Shown here: positions 52,348-61,705 of the stretch, piece after piece
How the letters are laid out: every line of letters starts with the position of its first letter
Numbering within the stretch: the first letter of the stretch is position 1
From: Mangrovimicrobium sp033283325
GTDB taxonomy: Bacteria > Pseudomonadota > Gammaproteobacteria > Pseudomonadales > Halieaceae
DNA: 64,000 nt
Direction of reading: 5' to 3'
Assembly (NCBI GenBank): GCA_033283325.1
Contig: JAWMQO010000005.1
Location: 124,001-188,000 of the forward strand
The notes under the pieces: model-generated
Databases searched by the model: none
The model's input: only the letters and a program-made list of their open reading frames with translations
Told to the model about the DNA's origin: nothing
Position numbers and translations under genes: made by a program

Positions 52348-53168
52348 GCAGTGGCTTCCGGGGGGAGCAGATTGCGCTGTGCTTCCTGCCAGATGCCCTG
52401 GTTGCTGGCGCAGATCAGGCCTACCCCGTCAGCTTCCGGTCGGTAGGGGCTGCCGTCGAAGCGCCCGGTGACGGCGCCGGCCTCGTTGGCCATGAGTACG
52501 CCGGGGGCGTGGTCCCAGACCAGGGTGCGGTAGTAGAACAGGTACTGGCAGTTTCCGGTCACCAGCATCAGGTAATCGAAACCGGCGCAGCCGCTCGCCC
52601 AGTGGTGGCCGAGGCTGGCGGCGCCCGCCAGGGCCGTGTCCACGAGGTGTTCGGGCAGGTACTTGGCGGACATGGCGCCACTGATGCCCTTTGGCGGAAG
52701 GTCGAGAGCCTCCACCCGCAGTCGCTCGCCGTCCAGCCAGCAGCCGGCGCCGCGCTCGGCCTGCAGTGTCTGTTGGCGTACCGGGTAGTGAATCCACGCG
52801 CCGAGGGTTTCACCCTGCCGTACCAGGGCGACCATGGTGGCGACCGGACCGTCCCCGGCGGCGAAATTATTGGTGCCGTCCAGGGGGTCCAGCACCCAGA
52901 CCGGCGCATCGCCGCGCAGGGCGTTCAGCAGCGACGGATCCTCGTGGACTCCTTCCTCCCCGACTACCAGCGAGCCGGGGATCAGGGCGGAGAGGCGCTC
53001 GCTGAGTACTTTCTCGCAGGCGCGGTCGGCAACTGTAACCGCGTCATTGGCGCGCTTCAGTTCGATCTGGTGGGATTCGAGGTTCTGCCAAAGGGGGGTG
53101 ATTTCCTGCGCCGCGGTTTCTTCGACGATGGCGCGAATTCTGTCGTGGTCGATTTGCATGGGCGGCAT
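52344..53168 (-). CDS. Inositol-monophosphatase family enzyme (IMPase/CysQ type)
   Basis: A 274-residue Mg-dependent phosphatase. The metal motifs are VVGEEGVHED, VLDPLDGTNNFAAGDG and the late block VWDHAPGVLMANEAGAVTGRFDG. The family includes inositol-1-phosphatase (SuhB), CysQ and fructose-bisphosphatases; I cannot separate these by eye. Starts at 53168 (MPPMQID) or 53159 (MQID) are possible, and no good ribosome-binding site helps to decide. The second L,D-transpeptidase follows with a 4-nt overlap. Confidence 0.85.
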   Translation of the reverse strand: MPPMQIDHDRIRAIVEETAAQEITPLWQNLESHQIELKRANDAVTVADRACEKVLSERLSALIPGSLVVGEEGVHEDPSLLNALRGDAPVWVLDPLDGTNNFAAGDGPVATMVALVRQGETLGAWIHYPVRQQTLQAERGAGCWLDGERLRVEALDLPPKGISGAMSAKYLPEHLVDTALAGAASLGHHWASGCAGFDYLMLVTGNCQYLFYYRTLVWDHAPGVLMANEAGAVTGRFDGSPYRPEADGVGLICASNQGIWQEAQRNLLPPEATA

Positions 53169-53353
53169 TTTATCACCAAGCCGCCTCGCCGTTGTCGGCA
53201 ATGGCGGTGAATAATGCCTTTTGCCACTTCATCTGCGCTTTTTGGTCCACGCCGAATCCCGGGCCGCACGCAAAAATGAGGAAAATCCCTCATGGGGCCC
53301 GCCAGCCGGTCCTTGCATACTGAGTATTCCAGGAGCAGGGAAGGGCTGGCAAA

Positions 53354-55717
53354 TTGGATGCATGGCGGAGAAATTGTTTGATCACCGCGGGCCTGGCGCT
53401 CTGCCTGTCGGCCTGCAGGGTTGTCATCCCGGTGCCGGAAGGCGGCAGGGTGGTAAGCCAGTCTGGCGCCTACCTCTGCAGGGCCACTTCCACCTGTAGC
53501 ATCGACGTGGTCGATGCCCATTTCAACGAGACCTTCGAGGCGATTCCGAACGGCAACAACTCCTTCCTCGGTTGGGCGGAGGGGGACGGGGCACTCTGCG
53601 CAAGTCGGCAGGCACCCTGCGTACTGAGTACCCGGGGTTTCGACGGCGACGAAAACCTGGTGGCCATCCTGGAGTCGGACCAGGCCTTTTACCTGACCCC
53701 CGTGTTTCTGAAGAATACCCGCCTGTCGCGCAACGACCTCGATATCGAAGGGAGCGAGACCGGTACTGCCGATGGCTTCAATGTCCAGGGCTCGCTCGGC
53801 CTGCGGCCCGATTCCTCGCCCGATGAAATGTTCAGCGATGTGGATATGGACTTCCGCCTGGACGCCGAGGGTGAACTCCTGTCGATGGTCGGTGACGCCA
53901 CCCTGCCGCGGCAGATCACTGATCACGTCGGCGTACTCGGGAGCAGCCGGGCGCAGCTCGGTCTCTACACCGGGGCCGAAATCAACGCGCGGGGCGATGT
54001 CGGCCTGCGGCTTATCGATGAGCGGCAGTACCTGCTGTTTTTTCTTTCCTCCGGTGTCGAACTGGAGATTGGCGATCGTGCGGGAGGTAGCGATGTCGTC
54101 AGCATCTCGACGCCGCTCGGTGGGTCGGTGGTAATGATCAGCGACCCCACGGACCAGATGCTCTACCGCTACGGCAGTATGTTGGGGGAAACCCGCGGCG
54201 AGGCGGAGTCGGACCAGGGACTGCTGCGTTTCGTGCCGCTGGCTGGTACGGGCGGGGCGGTCGCATTTCATGGGCATCGCTACGAGACCGGTGACAAGTC
54301 CGTCGGGATCAAGGTTTTCGATCTGCTCAATTTCAGCGGCGAGTACGTGATCCGCGAGCCTAGCTTCGCGGACATCGACCTGGAAGACCCGTTCAATTCC
54401 CCGGTGGGCTATTTCGCCGGGGTCAACGGCCGGGCGGCTTTCGCCTTCTCCGTGCTGGGCTTCGGCCTGTTCGAATTCGACCTGGCCGAGGCCAGCGCCA
54501 ACATCAGCTTCCAGCCGCTCGAGCCCGCGAAACAGCAGCGCATGTCGATCTTCGGGAAGGTCGCCCCCGATGTGTCATGGCAGCCAGAGTGGTTTCCCAT
54601 CCTGCCCGCTGCCGAACTGCGGCTGGTCCTGAATGTCGACGCTGCGGGCAAGCTCGTGCTGAAGCTGTCGGGCGCCTATGAATCCTTCCTGCCCGCGGCG
54701 AATCTCACGGGCAAGGTCGTGATCCGCAACGAGGACGTCGCGATGCAGGCCCGCGTGGATCTGCCCGCGCTGGACATGCCCCTGGAGATAAACTTCCGCG
54801 ATGGGAATACCTATGCCAGCGTCGATCTCAAGGCCGGTATCGGTGATTACCTGCGGCGCCCGGCGACCGAGGTTTTCGACGATGTCGACTCGCAGCTCGA
54901 CCAGGCCCTGGCAGATCTCGATAGCGCGGCGAGCGATTACCAGTTCGAGCTGAGCCTGCGGGGCCTGCGCGAGGTAATTCCCACGATTACCGCCAGTGCC
55001 ATCAGCCGCCTCCAGGCGATTCCGCCCGCGGTGTATTCCTCGGTCTATGCCGAGGTGCGCAGTGAAATCAACGACCGGCGCTATTGCGCCCTGGGAATTT
55101 GCACGCCGTCGAACAGCAAGCGCGACAGTATCGCGCGCTCCGCGGCCAGCAGCGCGCGCTCGAAAGCGCAAACGGAGATCGCGCCCTATGTCGACGCCAT
55201 GCAGGCATTGCGCGATCGTGCGGCCGAAGAAGATGACGACAGCGTTCGCGAGGCGCTGCGCCTGGCCCTGATAGAGGCCTACGAACACCGGCAGATCGAT
55301 CGCACTATCAGCGTCAGTGTCAGCGTGAATATCCTGATAAAGACCATCACTGTCAGCGAGAGCCATCGGATCAACCGCCAGGTACTGGACGCAGAAGATG
55401 CGCAGGCAATCCTCGCCGCCGCCGGCAACATCGACCAGATTCCCGCGACCAGCGAGCGGCTGGTCAGCGCACAGGCCGTGGTGGATCAATTGCCGCTGCG
55501 CGAGGCGCTGGAGTCAGCACGGGCGGAAGTGGCGGCGGGGCTCAGCCAGCTCCCGGGCATCGCGGCGGTTGGCTACGAGGTAATTGATGGCGAGTATTCA
55601 GGCATCCTGGAATTCAGCAATGGGAGCCGCTACGCAGTGGAGCTGAATGTCCTCGACCCCGACACCCTGCTGGCAGGGCTTAACCGCCTTGCCGTGGACT
55701 ACGTCATTGAGCACTAG
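53354..55717 (+). CDS. Large lipoprotein with InlB-repeat-like N-terminus
   Basis: A 787-residue protein of unknown function. It begins with TTG at 53354 (GGAAGGG about 10 nt upstream), giving the signal WRRNCLITAGLALCLSAC with lipobox LSAC. Residues ~30-125 resemble a divergent InlB B-repeat (IDVVDAHFNETFEAIPNGNNSFLGWAEGDGALC...CVLSTRGFD). A long beta-rich middle follows (~130-490), then a helical C-terminal region with Arg/Ser/Ala-rich stretches (RDSIARSAASSARSKAQTEIA). It may be a surface lipoprotein. Its end overlaps that of the convergent response regulator by 14 nt. Confidence 0.78.
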   Translation: MDAWRRNCLITAGLALCLSACRVVIPVPEGGRVVSQSGAYLCRATSTCSIDVVDAHFNETFEAIPNGNNSFLGWAEGDGALCASRQAPCVLSTRGFDGDENLVAILESDQAFYLTPVFLKNTRLSRNDLDIEGSETGTADGFNVQGSLGLRPDSSPDEMFSDVDMDFRLDAEGELLSMVGDATLPRQITDHVGVLGSSRAQLGLYTGAEINARGDVGLRLIDERQYLLFFLSSGVELEIGDRAGGSDVVSISTPLGGSVVMISDPTDQMLYRYGSMLGETRGEAESDQGLLRFVPLAGTGGAVAFHGHRYETGDKSVGIKVFDLLNFSGEYVIREPSFADIDLEDPFNSPVGYFAGVNGRAAFAFSVLGFGLFEFDLAEASANISFQPLEPAKQQRMSIFGKVAPDVSWQPEWFPILPAAELRLVLNVDAAGKLVLKLSGAYESFLPAANLTGKVVIRNEDVAMQARVDLPALDMPLEINFRDGNTYASVDLKAGIGDYLRRPATEVFDDVDSQLDQALADLDSAASDYQFELSLRGLREVIPTITASAISRLQAIPPAVYSSVYAEVRSEINDRRYCALGICTPSNSKRDSIARSAASSARSKAQTEIAPYVDAMQALRDRAAEEDDDSVREALRLALIEAYEHRQIDRTISVSVSVNILIKTITVSESHRINRQVLDAEDAQAILAAAGNIDQIPATSERLVSAQAVVDQLPLREALESARAEVAAGLSQLPGIAAVGYEVIDGEYSGILEFSNGSRYAVELNVLDPDTLLAGLNRLAVDYVIEH

Positions 55718-56345
55718 TCTGTCCATCCGTGGCCAGTAGGCCCTCTCTCAGGGCGACCTGGATCAGCCCCCCCACGGAGTGCACGTCGAGTTTGCGCATC
55801 AGGTTGGTCCGGTGGTTGTCCACGGTCTTGGCGCTGATACTGAAGCGATCGGCGATTTCCTGGTTGCTGGCGCCGCTGACAATCTGCTGCAGGACCTGGC
55901 GTTCGCGGTGGGTGAGCGCGGCGAGCGAATCGCCGGAGCCAGCCAGTTCCCGGGCCTCGTCACAGATGTACTGCCGGCCGGCGAGGATCTGCCCGAGTCC
56001 TGCACGCAGTTCCCCGGGGCTGCAGCTTTTCAGCAGTAGCCCCAGGACTTCCAGTTCCAGCAATTCGCGCATGACCCCGCCGGCGCGAACACCGGTGAAG
56101 ACCGCGATCCGCGTGCCTTCGCTCCAGTGGCGAAGTTCGCTGATAATTTCCAGGCCTCCCACGTAGGGCATGGCGATGTCGAGGAACAGCAGGTCGGGCT
56201 GGTGGACCTTGACCGCCGCCAGGGCGTCGATGCCGTGCTCCGCCTCGGCCACGACGTCCACTGCGGGGAATTCGCCGAGCAGGTCGGCGAGCGCGCGGCG
56301 CACGATGGCGTGGTCGTCGGCGATAACAACACTCTGGACTTGCAT
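55704..56345 (-). CDS. NarL/FixJ-type response regulator
   Basis: A 213-residue two-component regulator. The receiver domain has the acidic pair D10-D11, the phosphoacceptor Asp56 (LLFLDIAMP) and Lys106. The LuxR-type HTH follows: LTHRERQVLQQIVSGASNQEIADRFSISAKTVDNHRTNLMRKLDV. The cognate kinase is very probably the divergent 7TMR-DISM gene, 77 nt away. The possible target is unknown; the neighbouring large lipoprotein and the kinase are candidates. Confidence 0.93.
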   Translation of the reverse strand: MQVQSVVIADDHAIVRRALADLLGEFPAVDVVAEAEHGIDALAAVKVHQPDLLFLDIAMPYVGGLEIISELRHWSEGTRIAVFTGVRAGGVMRELLELEVLGLLLKSCSPGELRAGLGQILAGRQYICDEARELAGSGDSLAALTHRERQVLQQIVSGASNQEIADRFSISAKTVDNHRTNLMRKLDVHSVGGLIQVALREGLLATDGQTSAQ

Positions 56346-56386
56346 GGCTAAACCGGATGGCGGGGTATACGCTGAATGAACCCAGT

Positions 56387-56428
56387 ATAGCCGAGTGATA
56401 ATAGCCGAGTGCTAATAGCCGAGTGATA
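56387..56428. repeat. 14-bp tandem repeat, three copies
   Basis: ATAGCCGAGTGATA at 56387-56400, ATAGCCGAGTGCTA at 56401-56414, ATAGCCGAGTGATA at 56415-56428. The array is between the response regulator and kinase genes. The third copy contains the first possible GTG of the kinase (56423). Confidence 0.88.
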
Positions 56429-58390
56429 GCCGTGGGACTGCCAAACCTGACCCGATCCCTGTTCGCCTGCCTGCTGCTGGCGCTACTGACCGCCCCCGGT
56501 GCCCACGCCCTGGAACTGGAAGCAGACCGTTCCTACCGTGATTTCCATGGCGAAATTCTCTACCAGCTGAATGCACTGCCAAGCACTACGCCACCGGGGG
56601 AGCTGCGCCAGCGGGTGGAGCGCGACTTTCGCCCCCTGTCCGGCGAGCAGATCGATTTCGGCTTTACCCGGGACACGGTCTGGCTTTTCCTGCCGATCGA
56701 GAGTCGCTCGGGGCAGCCGGGGGAGTGGTTGCTTTCGCTGAATACCCGCTTCATGAATGAGCTGGTGGTCTACCAGTACAGTGGTGGAAGCTGGGTGGAA
56801 TTGCTGCGCAATGATGAACGCTCGGGCTACGCCGAGCGGCCGCTGGACTACCGCCTGTTGGCCGTGGAATTTTCCCTCGATGCCGGAGCCCGTGGCGAAC
56901 TCCTGATCGGCTACCGCTCCAGCGGCACAACCTACCTCCCTGTCACCATCGAGAGCCGGCAGAGCTTCGCCGACGCGCGCAGGCTGGCGGACTCGCGCAG
57001 TGCCGGATTCTACACGGCTGTCGCCCTGATGCTGGTGTATGGCCTGTTTCAGTGGCTGCTGCTTGGCAGTCGTATCCACTTTCACTACAGCCTCTATCTC
57101 GGCGCCGCGGTGCTCTATATCTCCCACATGGATGGCCTGAGCTTTCAGTACCTCTGGCCCGAACTTCCCCGTTGGAATGCCTTCGCTTCCCTGCCACTGG
57201 GGCTGGCGATCAACATCGCCGCCGCCAACTTCGCCCGACATTTCCTGCGCACCTGGGAAACCGCCCCGGGTTTCGACAGGGCGATTCGCCTGATGATCGC
57301 GCTCTCCCTGGCGGCGCTTGCCTGGGGCTTGCTGGTCGAGGATCTGCAGGTCAAGCGAGCGGGCTTCTGGCTGAGTAGCGTCGGCGCGCTGATCTACCTC
57401 GCCGCGGGAATCCGGGCGCTGTTTGCCGGTGAGCGTTTTGCCCGCTTTTACGTTGCCGGGTGGATCGGCATCTGCATCGCCGCGATAGTCTCCAGCGTGA
57501 TACACAGCCTGCCGGGTGTCCTGCCGGTCGCCCTGAGTTTTGACGTGACCAAGGCGGGTATCCTCTTCGATGCCCTGATGTTCGGCATGGCCATCGCGGA
57601 CCAGGCGGCGGAGACCCGTCGCCAGCGCGACGCGGCGCAGGCCCGTGAAATGGCGGCGGTGGCAGAACGGGCCAGGGCCCGAAACGCGCTGCAGGCGGCG
57701 CAGGCGGGCCGCGCCGACGCGCTGCAGCTGGCGCGGGAAAAAGGCCTGCAACTCGCCAGCGCCAGCCACGATATCCGCCAGCCGCTGGCCTCCCTGAAAG
57801 TGGCGCTTTCGCGGGTACAGGAACAAAGTGACGATGCCAGGGCCGCGCTGGACAGCATCGCCTATCTCGATGCGCTGGTCGGCGGTTACCTCGACAGCGC
57901 CCGCGAGGAATTCGCCAGCGCGCCCGCCGGCGGGGAAGCCTTCCCCATCCAGCTGGTGCTCGACGCGGTGCAGCGCATGTTCGCGGCTGAGGCGCAGTCA
58001 CGGGGATTGGCGCTGCGCTGCCGGGCTTCGTCTCTGCGGGTTGTCGGGAATCCCGTGGCGACGGTCAGGGTGGTTGGAAACCTGGTTAAAAACGCGATCC
58101 AGCACAGCACCGAGGGCAGCGTGCTACTGGGATGCCGGCGCGACAGCGGGCGCTGCGGTGTATGCGTGGTGGATAGCGGCAGCGGTGTCGACGAGGTTTC
58201 CCCGCAAGACCTGCTCGAACCCTTCCAGCAGGGCACTGAGCCGGCAGCGGAATCCCATGGCCTGGGACTGCACATTGTCAGCAGCCTCTGCCGGCGCGAG
58301 GGCTACGAATTCTCCCTGGATCGGCGCCCACGCAGGGGGAGTATCGCCCGGGTGTGGCTGCCCCTGGCCCCCAAAGCGGAGTGCGGCTGA
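56423..58390 (+). CDS. 7TMR-DISM sensor histidine kinase
   Basis: A 655-residue membrane kinase. It has a signal (LFACLLLALLTAPGAHA), a 7TMR-DISM extracellular domain (~30-175, FGFTRDTVWLFLPIESRSGQ), seven hydrophobic helices (~190-390, LGAAVLYISHMDGLSFQYLWPEL), a coiled linker (~395-435), a dimerisation domain with His449 in SASHDIRQPL, and a HATPase domain (VVGNLVKNAIQHS, VDSGSGV, SHGLGLHIV). DISM sensors often bind carbohydrates or lipids. The start is either GTG at 56423, inside the third tandem repeat, or GTG at 56432. It pairs with the divergent NarL-type regulator. Confidence 0.92.
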   Translation: MIAVGLPNLTRSLFACLLLALLTAPGAHALELEADRSYRDFHGEILYQLNALPSTTPPGELRQRVERDFRPLSGEQIDFGFTRDTVWLFLPIESRSGQPGEWLLSLNTRFMNELVVYQYSGGSWVELLRNDERSGYAERPLDYRLLAVEFSLDAGARGELLIGYRSSGTTYLPVTIESRQSFADARRLADSRSAGFYTAVALMLVYGLFQWLLLGSRIHFHYSLYLGAAVLYISHMDGLSFQYLWPELPRWNAFASLPLGLAINIAAANFARHFLRTWETAPGFDRAIRLMIALSLAALAWGLLVEDLQVKRAGFWLSSVGALIYLAAGIRALFAGERFARFYVAGWIGICIAAIVSSVIHSLPGVLPVALSFDVTKAGILFDALMFGMAIADQAAETRRQRDAAQAREMAAVAERARARNALQAAQAGRADALQLAREKGLQLASASHDIRQPLASLKVALSRVQEQSDDARAALDSIAYLDALVGGYLDSAREEFASAPAGGEAFPIQLVLDAVQRMFAAEAQSRGLALRCRASSLRVVGNPVATVRVVGNLVKNAIQHSTEGSVLLGCRRDSGRCGVCVVDSGSGVDEVSPQDLLEPFQQGTEPAAESHGLGLHIVSSLCRREGYEFSLDRRPRRGSIARVWLPLAPKAECG

Positions 58391-58520
58391 AACCCCGTTT
58401 CAGTGATCGGCCCGATCCGCCGCTGGCCCCGGATGGCATGGTTTCCTGCCGCCGACCGGCCAAGCCACCCCGGTGCGACGGCGTAAAAACCGAACTCGTC
58501 CTCCTGTAGCTTATTGCGCT

Positions 58521-59039
58521 TTAGAAGGGCTCGGGTGCCGGCAGGCGCCGGGCGCTTGCCGCTATACAGCTTACCTGGACGAGATCGTCGTTGAGGGTAA
58601 ACAGCCTGGTTCGCCCACGTATGGTTGCGGTTTGCCCGTCCTTGGCCACGTCGAACATTCTATCGACGACCGCATAGGCAAAGTTGAGGCCGTTGGGGTC
58701 GAGCAGTCCGAACTCGGCGCTGCTGACGAACTTCCGCCAGCCGGTCTTTTTCCAGCTGCCGTGGCCGGGTGTGCGAATGGTCTGGTTGCCGTAAGGCACC
58801 TCCTGTACGTTGCCGTCGGCGAAGAAGCTGCCGAGGACCTGGAAGGGATCGTCGGTCGCCTGGCCGCTGACACAATCGACGTGATGGACGGTCAGTCTCC
58901 AGGCGCCGACGATCTTGGGCTGGCTGAGCTGCGTGTCGGCCGCACTGGCGCCGAGCGCTGTGCAAATCGCCAGCGACAAAATGCAGCGCCCAAGTCCGGT
59001 ATAGCGGGGGGCAGTTTTTCCACGTTGTCGCGTTTTCAT
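58521..59039 (-). CDS. Exported lipocalin-like protein, function unknown
   Basis: A 172-residue protein: basic start and signal (MKTRQRGKTAPRYTGLGRCILSLAICTALGASA). The mature ~140 residues form a beta pattern that begins IVGAWRLTVHHVDCVSGQATDDPFQVLGSFFADGNVQEV and continues with PGHGSWKKTGWRKFVSSAEFGLLDPNGLNFAYAVVDRMFDV. The G-x-W start and a second Cys (VSCIA) suggest a small calycin/lipocalin-like fold with a disulphide. I do not recognise a named family. It is divergent from the CadC-like regulator, with a 242-nt AT-rich intergenic region. Confidence 0.72.
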   Translation of the reverse strand: MKTRQRGKTAPRYTGLGRCILSLAICTALGASAADTQLSQPKIVGAWRLTVHHVDCVSGQATDDPFQVLGSFFADGNVQEVPYGNQTIRTPGHGSWKKTGWRKFVSSAEFGLLDPNGLNFAYAVVDRMFDVAKDGQTATIRGRTRLFTLNDDLVQVSCIAASARRLPAPEPF

Positions 59040-59136
59040 TTTTCATTCCTCGCTGTTGCGCTAATCCCCCTCGGGGCCAGCTGAGTATCGGGTGCGGGAC
59101 CGCGCCCCGCCTGAGCAAATGGTCAGCGATCAATCA

Positions 59137-59150
59137 GGAAAATATTTTCC
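59137..59150. promoter_or_regulatory. 14-bp palindrome in divergent promoter region
   Basis: GGAAAATATTTTCC is a perfect palindrome, 132 nt before the start of the CadC-like regulator and 98 nt from the start of the divergent exported protein. The region 59040-59281 is AT-rich and holds likely promoters, but no gene that I can support. Confidence 0.5.
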
Positions 59151-59281
59151 ATAGATTTCAGTCACTTGTGGGCGGTATTTATATTTCTTGTGTTTCTGTC
59201 AGGTGAGGTCTAATTTCACTATTCGGATTGTTTCGTGGTTTGTCTGGCTCGCAATGGAGTGAGGTCAGGGAAGTCATCAGT

Positions 59282-61705
59282 ATGCTGCGAATCGATAAAA
59301 GAGCAGGGCACCAGGAAGGCCCTGGGGAAAGTGAAAGTCCGCATTCGGTCACGGCATCCTTTTATCTCTCGGACCTGCAGGTGGATCCGCTCACTGGCAC
59401 GGTGCGCGGACCCGGCGCCGAGGTGCGCCTCGAGCCCCGGGTCATGTCGGTGCTGCAATTGCTTGCCAGCAGCCCCGGTTCACTGGTCAGCCGGGAAAAT
59501 CTCCTGCAGGCCAACTGGGGCGGCGGCGACACCTACGATGAAGCACTGACCCAGTCGATTTACCAGCTGCGCCAGCAACTGGTCATCGCGGGAGGCAGTG
59601 AGGCGTATCGCAAGCTGGTCACCACCGTACCGAAGCGCGGTTACCTGCTCCAGGGCGAAGTCCGCGCGGCCCCCGCTCTCGCCTTTGAAGCGGCAATGGC
59701 CGAGGAAAAACTCGCCGTGGCAGCTCCGGCAGAGCCGCTACGTACCCGGGTGCTCGATTCCCGCCGCACACTTCTCCTGTCGGTACTGGCACTTGTGGTC
59801 GCGGTGCTGGTGACGGCGGCGCTGCGACTGAATCATCCAACCGGGTCCACGACCACAAGCACGTCCACGCCAGCGCCGGTTCGAATCCCGGTGCCGGTTC
59901 CCGCGACGATAGCGGTGTTGCCGTTTACCAACCTCAGCGAGCAAGCCGACAGCGAAATACTGGCGGATGGCCTGGCTGAGGAAGTGCTCGGTGCGCTGGC
60001 GCGCAATCCCGACTTGCGGGTGATCGCCCGCGGCTCGGCCTTCCAGTTCAGGGGAGAACAGAGTGACATGCGCGACGTGGGGCAGCAGCTCGGCGTACGC
60101 TATGTGGTCGATGGCAGCCTGCGCGACCGCGGCGGGCAGGTGCATATCCGCACCCGCTTGACTGACACCACTACGGGGAAGCAGGTGTGGAGCGACCAGT
60201 ACGATCGCTCCCGTGGCAACTGGCTCGAACTCCAGGAAATGGTCGCTGCTGAGGTGTCACAGGCCCTCGCGGGCGTGCTGCAACAACACCAGGGCAAGCT
60301 GTCCCAGGCTGCGGGGCCGACGAATACAGAGGCCTACCTCGAGGTACTGCGAGCGCGACAGTTGCTCGCATCGCGCAGTGTTCCGGACGCGGAGCAGGCC
60401 ATTGAGCACCTGCAGCGGGCGCTTCTGCTGGACCCCAATTATGCACTGGCCTATGCAAGGCTGGCAGACGCGATCCTGATCCAGGCAGAATCCTCCGGGG
60501 GTATCGGGGCAGTCCGCCAGGTGGTTGCGCCGCTCCTGGAAAAAGCCCTGGAACTCGACCCGGCCTTTGGCGAGGCCTATGCCCTGCGCTCGATGATCAG
60601 CGACGACCCGGGGCAGGTGGAGCGGGACCTGCGGCGCGGCCTGGAGCTCAACCCCTCCTTCGCCCGCGGCTACGAGCTGTTGTCGAACCTGCATATGACC
60701 CGGCCATTTACCGAGCTGGAACTGGCGATCGACGCCATTGACCACGCCATCGCGCTGGACCCGCTCTCCCCCGGCCTCTATCACACCAAGGCGGGCCTGC
60801 TGATGGGCCTGGGTTACTGGGAACAGGTTATCGAGCTCAACCGCCGTGCCCTGGAACTCAATCCGAACTTTCGCGCGGCGCTGGTGCAATTGGCGCAGGT
60901 GGTTGGCGTTCAGGGGCACTACGCCGAGGCCATCGACTATGCCCGCCGGGCGGTTGCCCTCGATCCGCGAGCGGTGCCAGTGCGCGATCAGTTGACGCGC
61001 CTGTACCTGACCCTCGGCGATGTCGACGCAGCACGGGCCGCAAATATTCCCCCCACCGAGGAGGGTAACCGGAACATCCTCTGGGCCGAAGGGCGCGGTG
61101 CCGAGATTGCCGAGGCAATCTACCGCGCCGGTCCCGACGCCCGCAGGGAAACCAACGACATCATCGTCTCCCAGGCAGTGCTGGAACAGGCGCTTGCCGA
61201 CGGGGATTACCAGCGGGCCATCGACCTGATGACCTCCGGTCTCCCCTATCCCGGCGAGCTGCCCCCCGCCGCAGCGGCGTGGGGACTGTACCCCTACGCT
61301 AACCTCTCGCAACTGTACCGCGCCAGCGGCGACGAAGATCTCGCGATGCAATTGCAGCGCCAGCTCGAGGAGCGCATGGCACTCTCGGAAGCTTATTTTC
61401 CGCGGCACCATATCCTCTATGATCAGTTCCGGGCCGTGTTTTATGCCGGGGCGGGGCTGAATGACGACGCTTGCGCCGCACTCGAGCGCACCTTTTCGCC
61501 GCGTCCACGCCCTTTCTGGCGGGTCATCCTGGCCAACCCGGCCTTCGCCGGCATGCGCGACGCACCTTGCATGAAATCCCTGCAATCCCGGAGCGAGAAG
61601 TACATCGCAAGCGAGCGTCAGCGTATCGATGCAGCGCAGCGTGCCGGGGGAGAACAGCCCGCCGCAGGTCTTGCCGGCGACCGCGCCGAAGGCGCGCCCA
61701 CTTGA
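59282..61705 (+). CDS. CadC/ToxR-like membrane regulator with FlgO/TolB-like and TPR domains
   Basis: An 807-residue protein. A Trans_reg_C winged-helix domain (~20-115: LEPRVMSVLQLLASSPGSLVSRENLLQANW...KRGYLLQGEV) is cytoplasmic. One membrane span follows (TLLLSVLALVVAVLVTAAL, ~160-180). The periplasmic part starts with a TolB/FlgO-like domain (IAVLPFTNLSEQADSEILADGLAEEVLGAL...QLGVRYVVDGSLRDRG), and ends with ~8 TPR-like repeats. Such one-component regulators signal from periplasm to DNA. I use the ATG at 59282. The TonB receptor gene starts inside its stop codon (TTGA). Confidence 0.9.
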   Translation: MLRIDKRAGHQEGPGESESPHSVTASFYLSDLQVDPLTGTVRGPGAEVRLEPRVMSVLQLLASSPGSLVSRENLLQANWGGGDTYDEALTQSIYQLRQQLVIAGGSEAYRKLVTTVPKRGYLLQGEVRAAPALAFEAAMAEEKLAVAAPAEPLRTRVLDSRRTLLLSVLALVVAVLVTAALRLNHPTGSTTTSTSTPAPVRIPVPVPATIAVLPFTNLSEQADSEILADGLAEEVLGALARNPDLRVIARGSAFQFRGEQSDMRDVGQQLGVRYVVDGSLRDRGGQVHIRTRLTDTTTGKQVWSDQYDRSRGNWLELQEMVAAEVSQALAGVLQQHQGKLSQAAGPTNTEAYLEVLRARQLLASRSVPDAEQAIEHLQRALLLDPNYALAYARLADAILIQAESSGGIGAVRQVVAPLLEKALELDPAFGEAYALRSMISDDPGQVERDLRRGLELNPSFARGYELLSNLHMTRPFTELELAIDAIDHAIALDPLSPGLYHTKAGLLMGLGYWEQVIELNRRALELNPNFRAALVQLAQVVGVQGHYAEAIDYARRAVALDPRAVPVRDQLTRLYLTLGDVDAARAANIPPTEEGNRNILWAEGRGAEIAEAIYRAGPDARRETNDIIVSQAVLEQALADGDYQRAIDLMTSGLPYPGELPPAAAAWGLYPYANLSQLYRASGDEDLAMQLQRQLEERMALSEAYFPRHHILYDQFRAVFYAGAGLNDDACAALERTFSPRPRPFWRVILANPAFAGMRDAPCMKSLQSRSEKYIASERQRIDAAQRAGGEQPAAGLAGDRAEGAPT

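Noticed and set aside
61471..61701. Upstream extension of the last TonB receptor from 61471
   Set aside because: It overlaps the end of the TPR regulator in another frame and gives an Arg-rich sequence before the real signal peptide.
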